Source of the DNA: Davidsoniella eucalypti
Lineage: Eukaryota; Ascomycota; Sordariomycetes; Microascales; Ceratocystidaceae
NCBI GenBank assembly: GCA_004009845.1
Contig: RMBW01000016.1
Coordinates: 62,001-126,000 of the forward strand
Direction of reading: 5' to 3'
DNA length: 64,000 bases
The notes beneath the pieces were generated by a model. The model was not told the DNA's origin. It did no database searches and saw nothing but the letters and a program-made list of their open reading frames with translations. Made by a program: the position numbers and the translations under genes. Positions 1-10,190 of this stretch are shown here, piece after piece. Within the stretch, counting starts at the first letter, position 1. Every line of letters starts with the position of its first letter.

Positions 1-66
1 GTCTTTATGTTTCACTGGCTTCTAAGCTTCGAATGTACCATAGCATTGAACTATTCTCCGTACCGG
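1..66 (-). repeat. Copy 0 of the large repeat unit, distal fragment
   Basis: These bases match, as reverse complement, the stretch of copy A ending near 13430, and they match copy B near 28330-28395. In the other copies the sequence runs on without a break into the part that here resumes at 5341. Copy 0 is therefore split by the 67-5340 block. The match ends at the shared GTACC just before the break. Confidence 0.75.
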
Positions 67-240
67 CCTAGGAGAAAGTTTTCCCCTAGGCAAAATCAAC
101 ACCAGATCTATCCAATGACCAATTTGCATCTCTTTGAACTATTGCTTCTTATTAATGACACTGAATAAGACTGCTAACCCACCAGACCCTAAACTATGTG
201 TACTTTCTGTATCTACTTATGTTGATTTGGGCCTGGTGAA
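67..240. other. Junction sequence with a short hairpin; no gene seen
   Basis: This is the left edge of the block that interrupts copy 0. A 7-bp inverted repeat (GCCTAGG at 66-72, CCTAGGC at 85-91) with a 12-nt loop sits exactly on the junction. I see no ORF here. The last 16 bases (225-240) are the left target-site duplication of the adjacent retroelement. Confidence 0.5.
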
Positions 241-961
241 ACCTTCCCTCCTACAACCCTCGGGGGGGTACCTTTGAGTTTTCGGTGCCTCCTCCTTTGT
301 CCAAAGACGAAAAATTCCCCTTCATCGTGGGTTTTTAAGAGCGACCAGCACATATCACCAATGTCGCTGTCCATTCTCTCGCATCTATTGATTTATTTCA
401 TGATGCTCCGTTTTGTGAGGCCTTGAGCCCGTTTCTTCCTCTCTCGAGGGTCATTCTCACCAACGATCGCACACCCCCTTTTCTCTACACTTTTAGCGAT
501 CGCTGGTCTCCCGAGCCTCATCTCCGCTGCTCAGGAATTCACCCTCACACTCGGAGGGCAACACTTTGAAGGTTCCAGTTGCCTGACATTTCCGGCTCTT
601 CTTTTGTTGTGCTTTGCACTTCATTTGATCATGCCAAAACAAATTGTGATAGCTTCTCCTTGAGTCGCTCCCTCACAATGAAAACACATTGGGTTTCCTC
701 TGTGTTTTCCAACAACCCACCAGGGGGACGGCTGTGAAGAAAGTTTAGCCAGGTTAGCGCTGCTTGTATTCTCCACTGCTTCCACCATGCGAAATCTGTT
801 CTTGCTTTCTGTGTTTTCTGTTTTGATTTTTTAGTTTTAGTTCGGACCTCCATTATGGGGGGATCTTCGAGGACCATTAGGGTTTCTCGACGTCTAACGA
901 TCCACTAGGGTCGGATCCACGTGATCCACATAAAGACGTAAAATGATAAATAAATAAATAA
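241..961 (+). mobile_element. Non-LTR retroelement X, copy 1, with (TAAA)n tail
   Basis: The insertion starts CCTTCCCTCCTACAACCC after a short variable lead and ends in a (TAAA)n-type tail at about 944-961. It is flanked by a perfect 16-bp direct repeat ATTTGGGCCTGGTGAA at 225-240 and 962-977. A long perfect target duplication plus a short A-rich tail is the known mark of target-primed reverse transcription, so this is a SINE or a truncated LINE. Related copies are at 30376-31252 and 46062-47210. This copy has the fewest internal repeat modules. No long ORF is seen on the tail-bearing strand; the minus strand holds short lysine-rich frames. Confidence 0.75.
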
Positions 962-977
962 ATTTGGGCCTGGTGAA

Positions 978-1606
978 CTCCAGTGATGGATCAGATGTTG
1001 ATGAGTTTTGACCTTTCCAAGTGCCCGGCTCATCAGTATGTTAAGTTATTACCAGTCGGTGTATAACCTGCTATTTTTATGTTAGTTTAACTTGGCTCGC
1101 ATGGCTTATAAAGCCTCTCATATAGCCCATAGCTTCTAGGGATTCCCGGCTTGGCAGAGCCGATCTTTGCACATACATTACATAGAGTTACCCCTGTTGA
1201 AAGGCCCGTGATGTAAAGAAAAAAATGCTCTGTAGCGAAATCTAGGCTAAGAACACCAATGCTGACTTGGTCCCAGCTGATGCCCGTGCTTTTATATACC
1301 AGAATATTATACCAGTCGGTGTATATGGTGATATACCGATATTTTTGCATTGGTGCATGAGCACACATGTATTGATGGAGACTCCGGGGAAGAAAAAGAG
1401 ATAATGTAGAGAAAGAAGTCTCAGCTCAGCCTAAAAAACAAGATATAAGTATCACGACATGTCCATTCGTTTACTAACTCTTTCCGATCTTCTTCACACC
1501 CTTCGTCGTCGCCATTACTTCTCTCACTCCCCCTCTCACAATCCTTGATACAGCTCTGTCAACTATATAGTATCAACCCCATCAACTCCTTGTCTTCTCT
1601 ATCACC
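978..1606 (+). promoter_or_regulatory. Upstream region of the secreted-protein gene
   Basis: There is no convincing gene here. A 16-bp direct repeat TACCAGTCGGTGTATA is at 1050-1065 and 1310-1325, about 260 bp apart. It could be a pair of cis elements or an old target duplication. A TATA-like ATATAAG lies at about 1443-1449, followed by a pyrimidine-rich stretch (about 1480-1600) like those upstream of many fungal genes. A second TATATA is at 1564-1569, rather close to the ATG. Promoter assignment is inference. Confidence 0.35.
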
Positions 1607-2342
1607 ATGAAATTATACAGTGTCCTCTCTCTCTATGCTCTGGCCTCCAGCACTGTTGTTTCTGCTAAGCCCTTGAACCCGAGTCCCGAAACTCTTGCTG
1701 TAGATGTTCAGGAACCCGCCAATGAAGTTCCTCTGGAAGACATCACCTTCAACAACATCAAGACAAATGTGGTGTCCGAAGATGGTGAAGAGAAGGAGAT
1801 AACCTTCAGTGCGAATGACCACCCTCACCTGCTTTCTCGCGATTCCGCCTATGATGAGGTACGTAGGGTTGCTCGTGTGACGATTAAAAGTGGAAAGTTA
1901 TACTACTTTATGATGTGCGTCCCGGGGAGAAAACCCCTCATTGTCTATGACGAGGTTACTAGAGCTATTGTTGAGAAGACCGGTTGCAGCGAGGTTGGTC
2001 TAGTTGTTGGCATTGTTGGTACCGAATCCTTCACTGGTACCTGCTACAGAGTCCAGAAGCATGAGGATGGTGGTTGGAGACTGAATGAAGCCAGGTATAC
2101 CACCGGACTCGGAAGGTAAGTATCCTGATTATATACCCTTATAGATTTGAGTTTGTACCACAGCATGTAACTAACTTTATCTCTACAGCCTGGTTTGGGG
2201 TGGTGAAGCCAGTTCCTCTAATAGTTATCCTTCCTATCTCCAGCGTCTCTCCGATTCTTGGACGTCCAAGGCGGGAGAGAACTTTAACGAGGATTACAAC
2301 TCCTTGACCTACTACAAATACATGGCTGATCGGTTTTTGTAA
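1607..2342 (+). CDS. Small secreted protein, candidate effector (two exons)
   Basis: The CDS joins 1607-2115 and 2189-2342 and gives a 220-residue protein. The 73-bp intron (2116-2188) has donor GTAAGT, branch site GTAACTAAC and acceptor CTACAG. Splicing replaces an early stop with a sensible C-terminus ending YYKYMADRFL. Residues 1-20 form a clear signal peptide (basic Lys2, hydrophobic core, small residues before a likely cut after Ala20). The mature protein is acidic early (about 30-65), has three cysteines (C104, C127, C146) and is rich in Tyr and Trp near the C-terminus. I see no transmembrane segment or GPI signal and recognise no family. Size, signal peptide, few cysteines, a short intron near the 3' end and a transposon-rich setting suit a fungal effector-type protein, but that role is inference. 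The gene lies in the 5.27 kb block inside repeat copy 0. Confidence 0.72.
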
Positions 2343-3423
2343 AGCATGGCGCCTTGCTTGTCCTGGCCCAGAAAATCAAGTTTTCATGAATAGTAATGTC
2401 AAGCTGTAGCACTGGGGGTGCCACACGGGCATTTCTAGATTAGCATTCATCATAGCATATAGTCTGTCTCTGCTCTTCAGAGTTTTGCATTTTTCTCTCA
2501 TGGTCTAGTCTTCTAGTCAAGTTTGACAGTCCCGAGGTTTTGAGTCGTGTTTACTTGGCTCAAATCCTGTTTTGTTGTCATTTTTTGGTTTATGTATATA
2601 CAATATGGCGTCTTTGGCTCGTCTTATAGGAATTGGGAATATACATTAATATTATGTTGAAGTTGTGTATCGGGATTTATATCTTGGTACTGACTTTTAC
2701 GATAATTCACCACTCTTAAGTCACATACTTGTTCTTATCATGAAGTTGATCTTATCTGATTGAGATCGCCATCTAACTATTTACTATAATGGATATTTAA
2801 ACTTGGAAGTTTTCATGGGTCGAGTTGTTAGGTATCATCCCCACTTTGCTGTACACTGGAGTTCCAATAGTTTCCATCTACCTGTTGCCAGGCTTTAATA
2901 TGTTGATTTATATAGATTATCATATTGTTGTGAATGACACAAATATAGCAGCATAAATTTCTAAGCGAATATTATTCCGGAGCTCATACCAGCAACCGAA
3001 CTGATCTTTTGGGGGCTTTTCTGCATCATTCAGTTCTGTGATGGAATAAGATGAAGTAGAACGAGATATTAAAAAGATATTTAGTGAGATCTTTCTTAAA
3101 ACATTGTAGCAATTGTAAATCAATAGTACTGTCTTCAAGATTGTCGCATTTTAGTGAATCTCGATAAGTTTTTTTGTTGAGGCTAGTCAAAACATGTTTT
3201 AAACCCGAGAAAAGGGACTCTGATTCAAATTCTTGAGCATTGCTGACACTTGGCGCTAATCACTCAAGTCGCCAGATAAAAAGACATCCTCAATTCAATT
3301 GAATGGTAGTTCTGGAGAAAATGGGGTCCAGATTGGCGAATCAATCAAAATAATCGAAGAAGTCCAGGTGAAGACTTATCAAGAAGTAACAAAGAATAGA
3401 ATACAAAGAGAACTAGTTCCTAT
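2343..3423. other. Intergenic, no gene seen
   Basis: This is AT-rich sequence downstream of the secreted-protein gene. Short open frames lack conserved features or plausible splice context. It shows no match to the large repeat unit elsewhere in the window. Confidence 0.5.
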
Positions 3424-3570
3424 TTCCAACCTTCCCTCCGTCCAAAGACAATTTTTTACCCTTCGTCTTGTGTTTTTAAGAGCGACCGGCACATATTTCC
3501 AATGCTGCTGTCCATTCTCGTTTTCTTTTTCGACATTTGTCGTCTTCAAAGCACCGTTTTGTGAGGCCTT
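3424..3570 (+). mobile_element. Diverged 5' fragment of retroelement X
   Basis: The order of short blocks is the same as at the 5' end of element X at 245-425: CCTTCCCTCC, GTCCAAAGAC, TTTTTAAGAGCGACC, GCACATAT, TGTCCATTCTC and TTTTGTGAGGCCTTGA. There are several substitutions and deletions. The fragment ends at the GAGGCCTTGA block and has no tail. It is clearly older than the three near-intact copies. Confidence 0.6.
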
Positions 3571-3805
3571 GATAATCAAATCAAAACCGGGAGATCTTCG
3601 GAAGACCCATCTACCAGTGTGCCGAGCGGAGAAAGTTGGATAACTGTCCGGTAACCAATCTGGCGCTGTATAATCTTGGTAATTTAGGAAGACATCATAT
3701 ACGCCAAGTCTAATCAAGCCCAGAACGACAGGCGGATGTTCGATATAGTCAAAATCGATGTGGCTTGTAACTGTTATACATGTATCATCCATCACCCTGG
3801 AAATG
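3571..3805 (-). pseudogene. Unrecognised coding exon fragment
   Basis: The minus strand reads an open frame from about 3795 down into the 3' boundary of the element X fragment. It contains stretches such as HIDFDYIEHPPVVLGLIRLG and YTAPDWLPDSYPTFSARHTG, which look like a real folded domain. A splice-acceptor-like TTTCCAG lies just upstream (about 3805), so this may be an internal exon. The frame then runs into retroelement DNA, so the gene appears broken. It lies just beyond the 3' end of the PRMT5 gene and on the same strand. I do not recognise the family. Confidence 0.3.
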
Positions 3806-3890
3806 TTATTGCGAACTCATGTATGGAGTTTATTGATCATAATATTAAAATCTACCCACCTGTTTTTGTGTTTGTCTCGTTTCTATATTC

Positions 3891-5340
3891 TTACATCAAG
3901 CAGGCAACTTGGTAGCTGCTGCACATACCGGAGCTGCCAGTCTTGATTCTTTGGTTTTCACCAATCCAAGTGTAAGTCTCGACTTGCCACTCATACCAGA
4001 CCTTGGAGTCATTGGTTTGACGCCACATTGTTACTTCGATTTCAGAGTCGGCGGGGAAATCGACGGGATTCTGTACATTGCGATGTTAGTGACATGCTGA
4101 GTAGTTCTATAAAGAAATAGTACTTACACGCAGAGGGAAATAGATGGGGAACCACGAGATCATGTCTTTGCTCTTCTTGTCGATTTGCTCGGGTAGGATG
4201 CTGATCTCGACCTTGGTAGGCTCGCCTGACTGCTTCTGGTATAGAGTTGATTCAAAGTAGCCGCCTAGACCATGAACAACACCCTTATTGCGGGCAATGA
4301 ATGTTAGATGGCACTGACGGAAGTTGTGGTCATTGATACCAGCGGCACCGGCCATACTACCACCACCACCACCACCAATAACACCGCCTGACTTGCGAGC
4401 TTCGACTAGAGCTAGCGTAGTTTCAGGAATGGGGTGGGAGAACTCCCCAGGTCTGTTGGAAACGGCCATGGCCAGGGACGCCACGCTCAGCAATGAAATC
4501 ATGCGAGTAGAGCTGAACAACATAGGGTGTGCTGAATGCCTCGGGACTGATGGGAATTTTGTTGTGAAGAATATCTTGGTGAAGCTTGGGAGCAGAGAGG
4601 GGTGTAAGATGCGCCGTGTATGAGTGTGGGATTGAGATACCGTGGGGCTTTGATAGCACATGTTGGATACCGTCTAGACACTCGGGCGACAGCTCATTAT
4701 CACCAAATGAACCGAGAAGCTCGGAGACAAGGATATCAATTTTGCCATACACGGGAGTTTCAGCAGTTGACTCAGGGAGAAGAGGTCCTTTCCAAGCACG
4801 CATATCAGTCTTGACAACGATCACCTTGCGATCCCAGACAACCTCGTTTTGGCGTAGGAGATAGACATAAGCGTTGGGATTCTTCTCGACAGCCCAAGCC
4901 TCGATGGGGACACCGGTTGTCTTGCTTGCACGTAAAGCGCGAGTGACCAGAGGTCCACGACCAGACCCTGCGACTGCTACAACAACAGCGCCAGATTTGG
5001 AAGAAGTAGGCTTGTTGAGAGACTTCCACTCTTTGAGAGCCTCCACAAGTGCAGCCTCGTATTGGTTATACTTGACTGGATCGCCCTCAAAGACTTCGTA
5101 TGTAGCAGATTCGAGGTTATCAGATAGTGGCTGTAGGGGTGACTGTAGCCAGTCTTGAAAGTTGATAAGTGTGCTAGTCTCGAGATCTGTGTAAGGCTTT
5201 TGTTGAGATTGAATCCACTTAATGTAAGAGGTAAAAGATCCTCCATTGGCATTTTTGGCCGGCGCGGGCTTTACGGCCTCAGTAAGGCTAGGGAATTCGT
5301 TCTTGGAGATAGTATCGTCGACTTCGCCAGTAGAAAGGTC
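3891..5340 (-). pseudogene. PRMT5 (Skb1-type arginine methyltransferase), 5'-truncated and frameshifted
   Basis: The minus strand encodes the C-terminal half of the type II protein arginine methyltransferase PRMT5, which in other organisms symmetrically dimethylates Arg on histones, Sm proteins and others. Landmarks in order are YEVFEGDPVKYNQYEAAL, the SAM-binding loop VAGSGRGPLV, the acidic AWAVEKNPNAY, and the hallmark catalytic loop SELLGSFGDNELSPECLDG. After these come GVVHGLGGYFES, DKKSKDMISWFPIYFP, and the end VTMWRQT...KVWYEW...CLM. A 57-bp intron (4071-4127; GTAAGTAC, branch CACTAAC, acceptor TACAG) precedes the last exon, 3891-4070. Two defects are seen. First, the sequence changes abruptly to repeat DNA at 5341, so the N-terminal TIM-barrel half is absent. 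Second, the run of four C at 4445-4448 (G on the coding strand) has one base more than the family reading requires (TGGGAGTTC expected, TGGGGAGTTC seen), which shifts the frame. About 460 residues remain of a protein usually near 800 in fungi. A sequencing error at the homopolymer cannot be excluded. Confidence 0.85.
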
Positions 5341-6028
5341 CTATCTTCGGGTCTGATAGTAGAATCACGAGCCATACCAAATTTCATAGAACATCGGATA
5401 ACGGATGTCATAGTAATTGATTCCGCATTTTGTGCGTCTCATACATCATAAAAGATGCAGAGTGCTGATGCCACCTTGACAGCTTTAATTAATATTACTG
5501 GGTTCTTTATTAATAGAGATAGACCTAAGCAAACATGGTGACATCTTACTTTCTCAATTCCAAGAGTTTTCTTTACAACCGTCACGATAATACAAAGTTG
5601 GTCTTTACGATATGACCCCATGATTTGTCCAGTATCCAGTCTTTTTTAATAACCTCTGAGCTGAGGCAAGTGTTGATCACAGAATATATCATACTTTCAC
5701 CAACAATCAACGATGGAAGATAGCAAAAGAACCCATTATTGATGTGATTGGTCCTCCAAAAGTAGGTTCATGCAGCTAACTTCTTACATTTTACCCACAC
5801 ACACATCGACTCAACTCAGCTTGAATAGGCCACCTGGCTGAATCTTACAGCATATTTCTGCACTCTCGATATGCTTGAGGGGGTTTTCCTACTGTAAAAC
5901 ATGCTGGGAATATCCTGGGCTGCCACTGTGATAAATTGAGTCACAAATCATGTGAACTCAACTTCAATGAAGCAACTTTTGTACGATAGATTATGTATCT
6001 AGACATTTCCGCAAACTCCGTATGAAAC

Positions 6029-7121
6029 TTGAATGGCAGGATGGCACCTCTGAACTCCGTCAGAACCTTCTCTAAATCCATTCCCGAGAGAAACATAGTA
6101 CACGAAAAGGAAATCTTAGTGTCATTAGATGATACATTGCCTATTCTCCAACGTCAATCTCGTAGCGCCGTGTCATTCGATCTCCGCAAAACAACAGCAA
6201 AAACTACCTCCACCAACAATATCTACATCTACAGTTGCACCTATTCACAGTGCGCCCTCTTCATCGACACGCAAAAACGATATCCCCAAAGCGAGTAACA
6301 ATGACCAACCAAAAAAAGACTATCAAGCTCCCGTTTGGTACTCTAATCCGACCTACCAACAACCTCCTACTGATAGACGAGATAGTCCGCAACGTTGCTC
6401 AGGCAGCAGAATATAGCCAAAAGCAAACAGGGCTCCACGCTCCACCAGGCTGCTTATCTATTCATTGGTTTCATCATAGTAGCCAATGTTCTGTATGCAG
6501 TTTTGATACCAAACGGATATTCCGCTCAGTTTGTTCGAGCATTTCTTGAGTTACCATCTCACATATGTATCTTTGTAGGCTATGTAGCAACTTATTTCAT
6601 CCTCCCCATGACCTACAATTCTACCTGTACCATACCACGCCCCCATTCAAGCCTATATCCCAATATCTATCTCCCACATTAGCTTTTCCTACCTAAAAAC
6701 AATGACAACGCCCCGACAAACTACGGCTACTCTCTCCCCTTCCAAGATACATACGTTTGTTGCAATGTACTGCAGCTACGAAGTGTACTCTCTAACCATC
6801 GTACGCATGTTTCCGGAGACTTCAAAGATCTGCCAACTTCCTACACATGTCCCACCACCCTCGGCTTCCATTCACGCATGGGTTACGCCGCCCAAGTACC
6901 ACAGAAATGGGCTTGGTAAGTCCGTTCTCCGTCATGCTATCAAGCACGCTATATCTTATTGCAGTACTGGTTTGACAATCTCATTTTCACAGTGTGTTCC
7001 CCAGTAGCACACCTACGGTCGTTCGTTTAGGGATACAGAAGAAAATCTGGGTCAAGCGGAAAAGCTTTTGGCTGAGATCCATATGGAATTCGAAGAAAGC
7101 GTCACAAGCAAAAAATTCTAA
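6029..7121 (+). pseudogene. Decayed protein-coding region of the repeat unit (copy 0)
   Basis: A stretch of about 1.1 kb is conserved in all five copies and has overlapping broken frames. One frame from ATG 6301 reads MTNQKKTIKLPFGTLIRP and then, after frame breaks, two hydrophobic segments (about 6455-6620). It then gives a cysteine-containing part ending QVPQKWA before a possible intron with a GTAAGT donor at about 6916 and a CACAG acceptor at about 6992. Another frame reads YHRNGLGKSVLRHAIKHA, which faintly recalls GNAT acetyltransferase motif A, and it ends after a conserved stop. Changes among copies 0, B and D do not clearly favour one frame. I leave the product unnamed. Stops and frameshifts say it is dead. 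Confidence 0.35.
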
Positions 7122-7866
7122 TGATTTATGACTTGCATGGCCACGGATAAGATATGACTGCTAGATACCTTGTATGTACAAGATCTATAGAACTATAATA
7201 TATAATTACGACACAAACCCAAGTTTAAACATGAAATAATCACAACGTCTAACACAATTAGATTACTTGGCTCGCTATTAAGGTAAACATACAAGGGTTA
7301 TAAACCCTATCACGGATCTCCTATCGGCTAGGGTATGTAACCCTACAATCGGACGATAGAGTTGGAGCGCCAAATCAAGATAAAACAAAGAACTCACGAT
7401 TGCGTACAACAAGGCCGAACTTTAAGATTTGATGTGAGGGTAGATTAGACACGGAATGCAAACAAAAAAAACGTCACAACCAAAAAAAAGCTAATAGTGG
7501 GGAAGATACCTCCAAGAAAAAAATAAAAAAAATAAATGGAATCTACCACTATATCAATCCAGCCACCATGGCCAACGTTGTCACGACCACAAGGCTTGCC
7601 AGACAAGTACAGGGGAGGGTGATTTAGTGTAGTTTTGTTCTTCATGTTCTATTTGCCTTACTGTTCTATGTTTGTGTTATTATGTTTTGCTTCCTTTTTT
7701 TTCTTTGTATTTGTTTTTGCTGCTCTTGGCGGAGGTATGGACCACTGGTTTTTCAGGAAATTCCCTTAAGTATCTACTTAGTTCTATTTTGTTTGTTTGT
7801 TTATTTGTTGATGTTGAACTCTTCATATCAATTACGTGAGATTGTGCAATGATGCGTAATAAATTG

Positions 7867-8457
7867 ATGAAAAATAATACGGAGATCAAAGAACCACTGA
7901 GGGTTTTTCATACAGACCTACAAATTTGACCGAGGTATAAAATAAAAAAACTTCATTTTATAAAATTATAGTGTACTGGTACTCATTCTGTTTATTATAA
8001 GTATGAACTCATCTCATCGTGATGCTATTGACGAAAATTTCAATCTTTTTGATTAGATTATGTTGTTGTTTGAACTATAAAAGATACAGCCTTAAGAGAT
8101 TCATGGATGGTACTTTCGGCCACTAGGCTGCTCGGGCCTAGCACCCTGGACAAACTTGAGGCTTTTGGTGTACTTACATGTCGTTACCAGCATCGGATTA
8201 ATCGTTGTTATTTGTGTAGTACAAATAGTATATATGGCCATAGCTTCTAGATAGGTATGAGTTAGATAAGATATCAATCTTAGCTGCTGGCTGTTTTACT
8301 GTATAACAAAACAACGTTGAGGTCCAAGCAGACACTGTATAGATAGACACAACAATGTACCTAAATACTATACTGTACTTGGCATTATTGACCTGGAGGA
8401 ACCCTTGTCTGTATTTTTGAATATGGAAGCTATTCTTTATTCTTTTCTCTCTTGTCA
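7867..8457 (-). repeat. Terminal repeat S of copy 0
   Basis: This repeat of about 0.6 kb is found seven times in the window. Its outer edge is near TGACAAGAGAGAAAAG and its inner edge near CGTATTATTTTTCAT. Here it faces the S repeat of copy A across the 8458-10190 spacer. Confidence 0.75.
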
Positions 8458-10190
8458 TATCGGGTTATTTTTTAGAGCATGTTAAGTACACATGTAGTTG
8501 ATATTGAATTTGAATATATGCTACGATATCTGCTACAAAAACCTATCAGTCGATATTTCTTAGTAACTGTAGTTCAAGTGGATTGAGGTAACAAAATATG
8601 TTTTTTTATGTATTAAACGAAAATAAAAAGCAGTTACTCAAGTCTCTTTTCCAGACAATGGTGCAATATTGTAGTTAAACTGTACAGTATTAAGGTAAAA
8701 TGGTGTATAATAGCCAACATCAATATTTACTCAGTAGTCAGGACAGTTAGGAAACCAAAAAAATAAAAAAGTCAGGTCTATTCTTTCTCAGTTCTCTTGT
8801 TTATTACTTTCCTTTATGGCGAGGAACGGATATAATATCATATACAATCTTATGACATCCTTAAGACATCCGACATGAGCTATCGCCATTTTATTTTATG
8901 TGTCACATCTCACTGACATGTACCCTTTGGGGCTCTTATGTAGTACATGTGGCTATCAGGTCGCATAGTGAACATTGGTTACCATAGATTTTGTTGATAT
9001 ATGAATTTTCCTTGGATGTAGAAAGTAAATGCTAAAATATAGTGCAAGTGGGATAAAGAAAAAAGCTATCCATAGTGAAAAAACCCTTTGAGAAGGTATC
9101 AGAGGTTGCAAAAGCCACTACCTCGTTGGAGTAGATGAAGGGATGCTTAGGTCTGGTCCTGAGAAGCCTCAACCATGAAGCCCAGGGAGAACTTAGTGTG
9201 GCACATGATGGCCTCAGTCAAATGATGAGCTCCTCCTTCTGCTTATATGTGACCTAGATAGCACCCTCGGTAGGGTTCAGCTTGATCAAGCCAATGTCAA
9301 CGACCTAATTAATCTCAGGGTTGGCTTCAGCAGGCACATTGCGACGACGCCAGCCGGTTGACACAGGATTGCCGGTATCGACGGTCAGCGAAGGACCCTT
9401 GATGGCAGAAACCAAAGTGGGAAGAGCCATAATGGCAGCAATGAAAGTAAAACGCATGCTGGCGGTTGGTGGAAGCGATGAAAAGAGCCGAAGGTGAAGA
9501 ATGCGGAATGTGCAAGTTAAAGAATCATGATGCTGAAGTAATGATAGAAGACAGGATGATCAAAAGCCTGGTGATAAAAGGAAAGTATAGTTGATATTGG
9601 TGTCCATTTGCTACTTTATATACTTGCTCATTGGCCATGATCAGGCTCACGTATCTCAAAATTAATAGAACTTATAGCTCAAAACCAGCGGTAAGCATCT
9701 GGACAAGGCGATCTTGAATTGTGAGCGAATTGTGAGCCCTGCTTTGGTCACACATCGTCAGGCCTTGACTCTAATCAAGACATAATACTCCGTATAAAGC
9801 GACTTACATATTACAATGAACCTGGACACAGACAATTTTGGCTGCATTTAGTCCTTCTTCTGCTTCATTGACTTGCCCGCATCCATTCTCGATGCCTTCA
9901 CCAAGTCTTCCTTATCTCGGCCAATGAAATACTTTGGGGGTCGAGGTTTCAATGCCAAGGTTGGACTACAACACTATAAGTGGCCATTTTTGGCAGGTCT
10001 GTTTTTTCCAAGTTTTCTAGAACCACTTGGTCCTCCATTTGGGAGCTCGGGACATAATGTAATTAAGTGCCTAAATAACACAGATATTTCACAATTTATT
10101 GCCAATATATTTTAACCTACTAATTACATGAGGCCACATCGTATAATTAAGTATAGAAAATAGATACATCAAAGGGTGCAACTACGTAGA
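8458..10190. other. Spacer between copies 0 and A
   Basis: About 1.7 kb lies between the two inverted terminal repeats. Bases about 8830-10190 are the reverse complement of about 48420-49762 in the C/D spacer. The spacer contains the dead secreted-protein gene at 9165-9457. An open frame without an ATG at 9873-10115 (+) reads ...MKYFGGRGFNAKVGLQH... and is kept with three residue changes at 48491-48733 (-). I do not recognise it and do not call it a gene. Confidence 0.6.
9165..9457 (-). pseudogene. Dead small secreted-protein gene (spacer copy 1)
   Basis: The ATG at 9455-9457 opens a clear signal peptide MRFTFIAAIMALPTLVSA followed by IKGPSLTVDTGNPVSTGWRR. The frame stops at 9305-9307, yet coding-like sequence continues (VVDIGLIKLNPTEGAI, stop, VTYKQKEELII, stop). 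All three stops (TAG, TAG, TGA) are one C-to-T change away from CAG, CAG and CGA. The same three stops are present in the twin at 49151-49440, so the gene died before the duplication. Function unknown. Confidence 0.6.

Larger units (their letters stand above)
5341..8457 (-). repeat. Copy 0 of the large repeat unit, main part
   Basis: The sequence resumes exactly where the 1-66 fragment stopped and runs parallel to copies B (from about 28395) and C (from about 44465). It is the mirror image of copy A (13430 down to 10191). Its contents in order are AT-rich non-coding DNA (5341-6028), the decayed ORF region (6029-7121), a stretch holding a broken version of the 18-codon micro-ORF (ATG at 7568), and the terminal repeat (7867-8457). 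It lacks retroelement X, which sits in B and C near the position corresponding to 7265. Confidence 0.8.

Noticed and set aside
1087..1368. A 93-codon minus-strand frame upstream of the secreted-protein gene
   Set aside because: It has no domain or splice context and covers the 16-bp direct repeat region; more likely chance.
1607..2342. RNase-like or other named effector family
   Set aside because: The cysteine pattern and motifs do not let me assign a family from sequence alone.
6700..7010. GNAT acetyltransferase reading of the decayed ORF region
   Set aside because: Only a short motif-A-like string supports it. An alternative frame with a possible intron shows several silent changes between copies in the same stretch, so I left it unnamed.
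7260..7350. Telomere-like repeats (GGGTTATAAACCC, TAACCCTAC)
   Set aside because: They are isolated motifs inside the repeat unit and do not form a tandem TTAGGG array.
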